Made by a program: the position numbers and the translations under genes. Of a stretch of DNA of 64,000 nt, positions 63,401-64,000 are shown piece after piece (position 1 is the stretch's first letter; every line of letters starts with the position of its first letter). The stretch is from the NCBI RefSeq assembly GCF_902167145.1, contig NC_050104.1:496001-560000 (forward strand). The letters run 5' to 3'. A model generated the notes under the pieces. The model saw only the letters and a list, made by a program, of their open reading frames with translations, searched no databases and was not told the origin of the DNA. The stretch comes from Zea mays (lineage: Eukaryota > Streptophyta > Magnoliopsida > Poales > Poaceae).

Positions 63401-64000
63401 TTGAAAATGGTCGTTCATGGCTATTTTCGACAAAAATGGGGGTTGTGTGGCCATTGATCATCGACTAGAGGCTCGTACACTTCACCCCACATATGTTTTC
63501 TTGCCATAGATCAGAATCTTGGATTTCTCGTGGAGACCATTTGTTGGTCAAAAATTCGTAGGTGTTAGCCTTTAGTGTCATTGAAAATGGTCATTCATGG
63601 CTATTTTCGACAAAGATGGGGGTTGTGTCGCCATTGATCATCGACCAGAGGATCGTACACCTCACCCCACATAAGTTTCCTTGCCATATATCACATTCTT
63701 GGATTTCTGGTGGAGACCATTTCTTGGTCAAAAATCCGTAGGTGTTAGCCTTCGGTATTATTGAAAATGGTCGTTCATGGCTATTTTCGACAAAAATGGG
63801 GGTTGTGTGGCAATTGATCATCGACCAAAGGCTCATACACCTCACCCCACATGTGTTTCCTTGCCATAGACCACATTCTTGGATTTCTGGTGATGACCAT
63901 TTCTTGGTCAAAAATCCGTAGGTGTTAGCCTTCGGTATTATTGAAAATGGTCGTTCATGGCTATTTTCGACAAAAAAGGGGGTTGTGTGGCCATTGATCA
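54436..64000 (-). repeat. Knob180 satellite array, segment A4 (marker on minus strand)
   Basis: About 53 monomers in orientation A, running off the window. Up to about 62842 it mirrors B2, and it also parallels A2 in direct orientation, for example the private ACACATGTTTCCTTTCC at 58098 and 26200. From 63537 it restarts the landmark seen at 3281 and 34482. No gene is present. Confidence 0.95.

Noticed and set aside
3279..64000. CRISPR-like regular repeats
   Set aside because: Units are contiguous 180-bp monomers without unique spacers, in a plant satellite.
3279..64000. Other maize satellites (350-bp TR-1 knob repeat, 156-bp CentC) and telomere repeats
   Set aside because: The period is 180 bp throughout the satellite. 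No 350- or 156-bp periodicity or telomere-type (TTTAGGG) tract was seen.

Overview
The window is plant knob heterochromatin, almost certainly from maize (Zea mays) or a very close relative. About 58 of the 64 kb is one satellite, a 180-bp monomer that I recognise from memory as the maize knob repeat (knob180). It is interrupted by one truncated LTR retrotransposon at the left edge and one complete 2.5-kb CACTA DNA transposon. There is no intact protein-coding gene, no RNA gene and no CRISPR array.

Layout. 1-3278: part of a Ty3/gypsy-type LTR element lying on the minus strand. It has a 648-bp LTR at 2631-3278, a primer-binding site, a gag gene broken by a stop and a frameshift, and then non-coding internal sequence. 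A fragment of a convergent plus-strand reading frame lies at the extreme left. 3279-6958: satellite with the marker CACACAACCCCCATTTTTGT on the minus strand (orientation A). 6987-23762: satellite with the marker on the plus strand (orientation B). 23763-34788: orientation A. 34789-37291: CACTA element with a CTC target duplication, carrying pieces of a host gene that looks like Mediator subunit MED33 (REF4-like). 37292-43314: orientation A. 43315-54419: orientation B. 54436-64000: orientation A.

Large-scale structure. The satellite is not a simple head-to-tail array. It is built of inverted blocks with palindromic arms of about 3-8 kb around 6972, 23763 and 54428. The whole A-B-A block appears to be tandemly repeated with a period of about 31.2 kb (first copy) and 29.1 kb (second copy, including the CACTA element). 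Matching landmarks start at 3281, 34482 and 63537. Inside the blocks are local duplications of 540, about 1580, 1619 and 2159-2519 bp, and recurring 4- and 5-monomer modules. The CACTA site is empty at the equivalent positions in other copies (3585, 39808, 63841), so the transposon arrived after the amplification.

Nothing here works together as a pathway. The informative content is the history of array growth by inversion, segmental duplication, short microhomology deletion and transposon insertion. All identities and lengths come from reading by eye; family names are from memory and were not searched.
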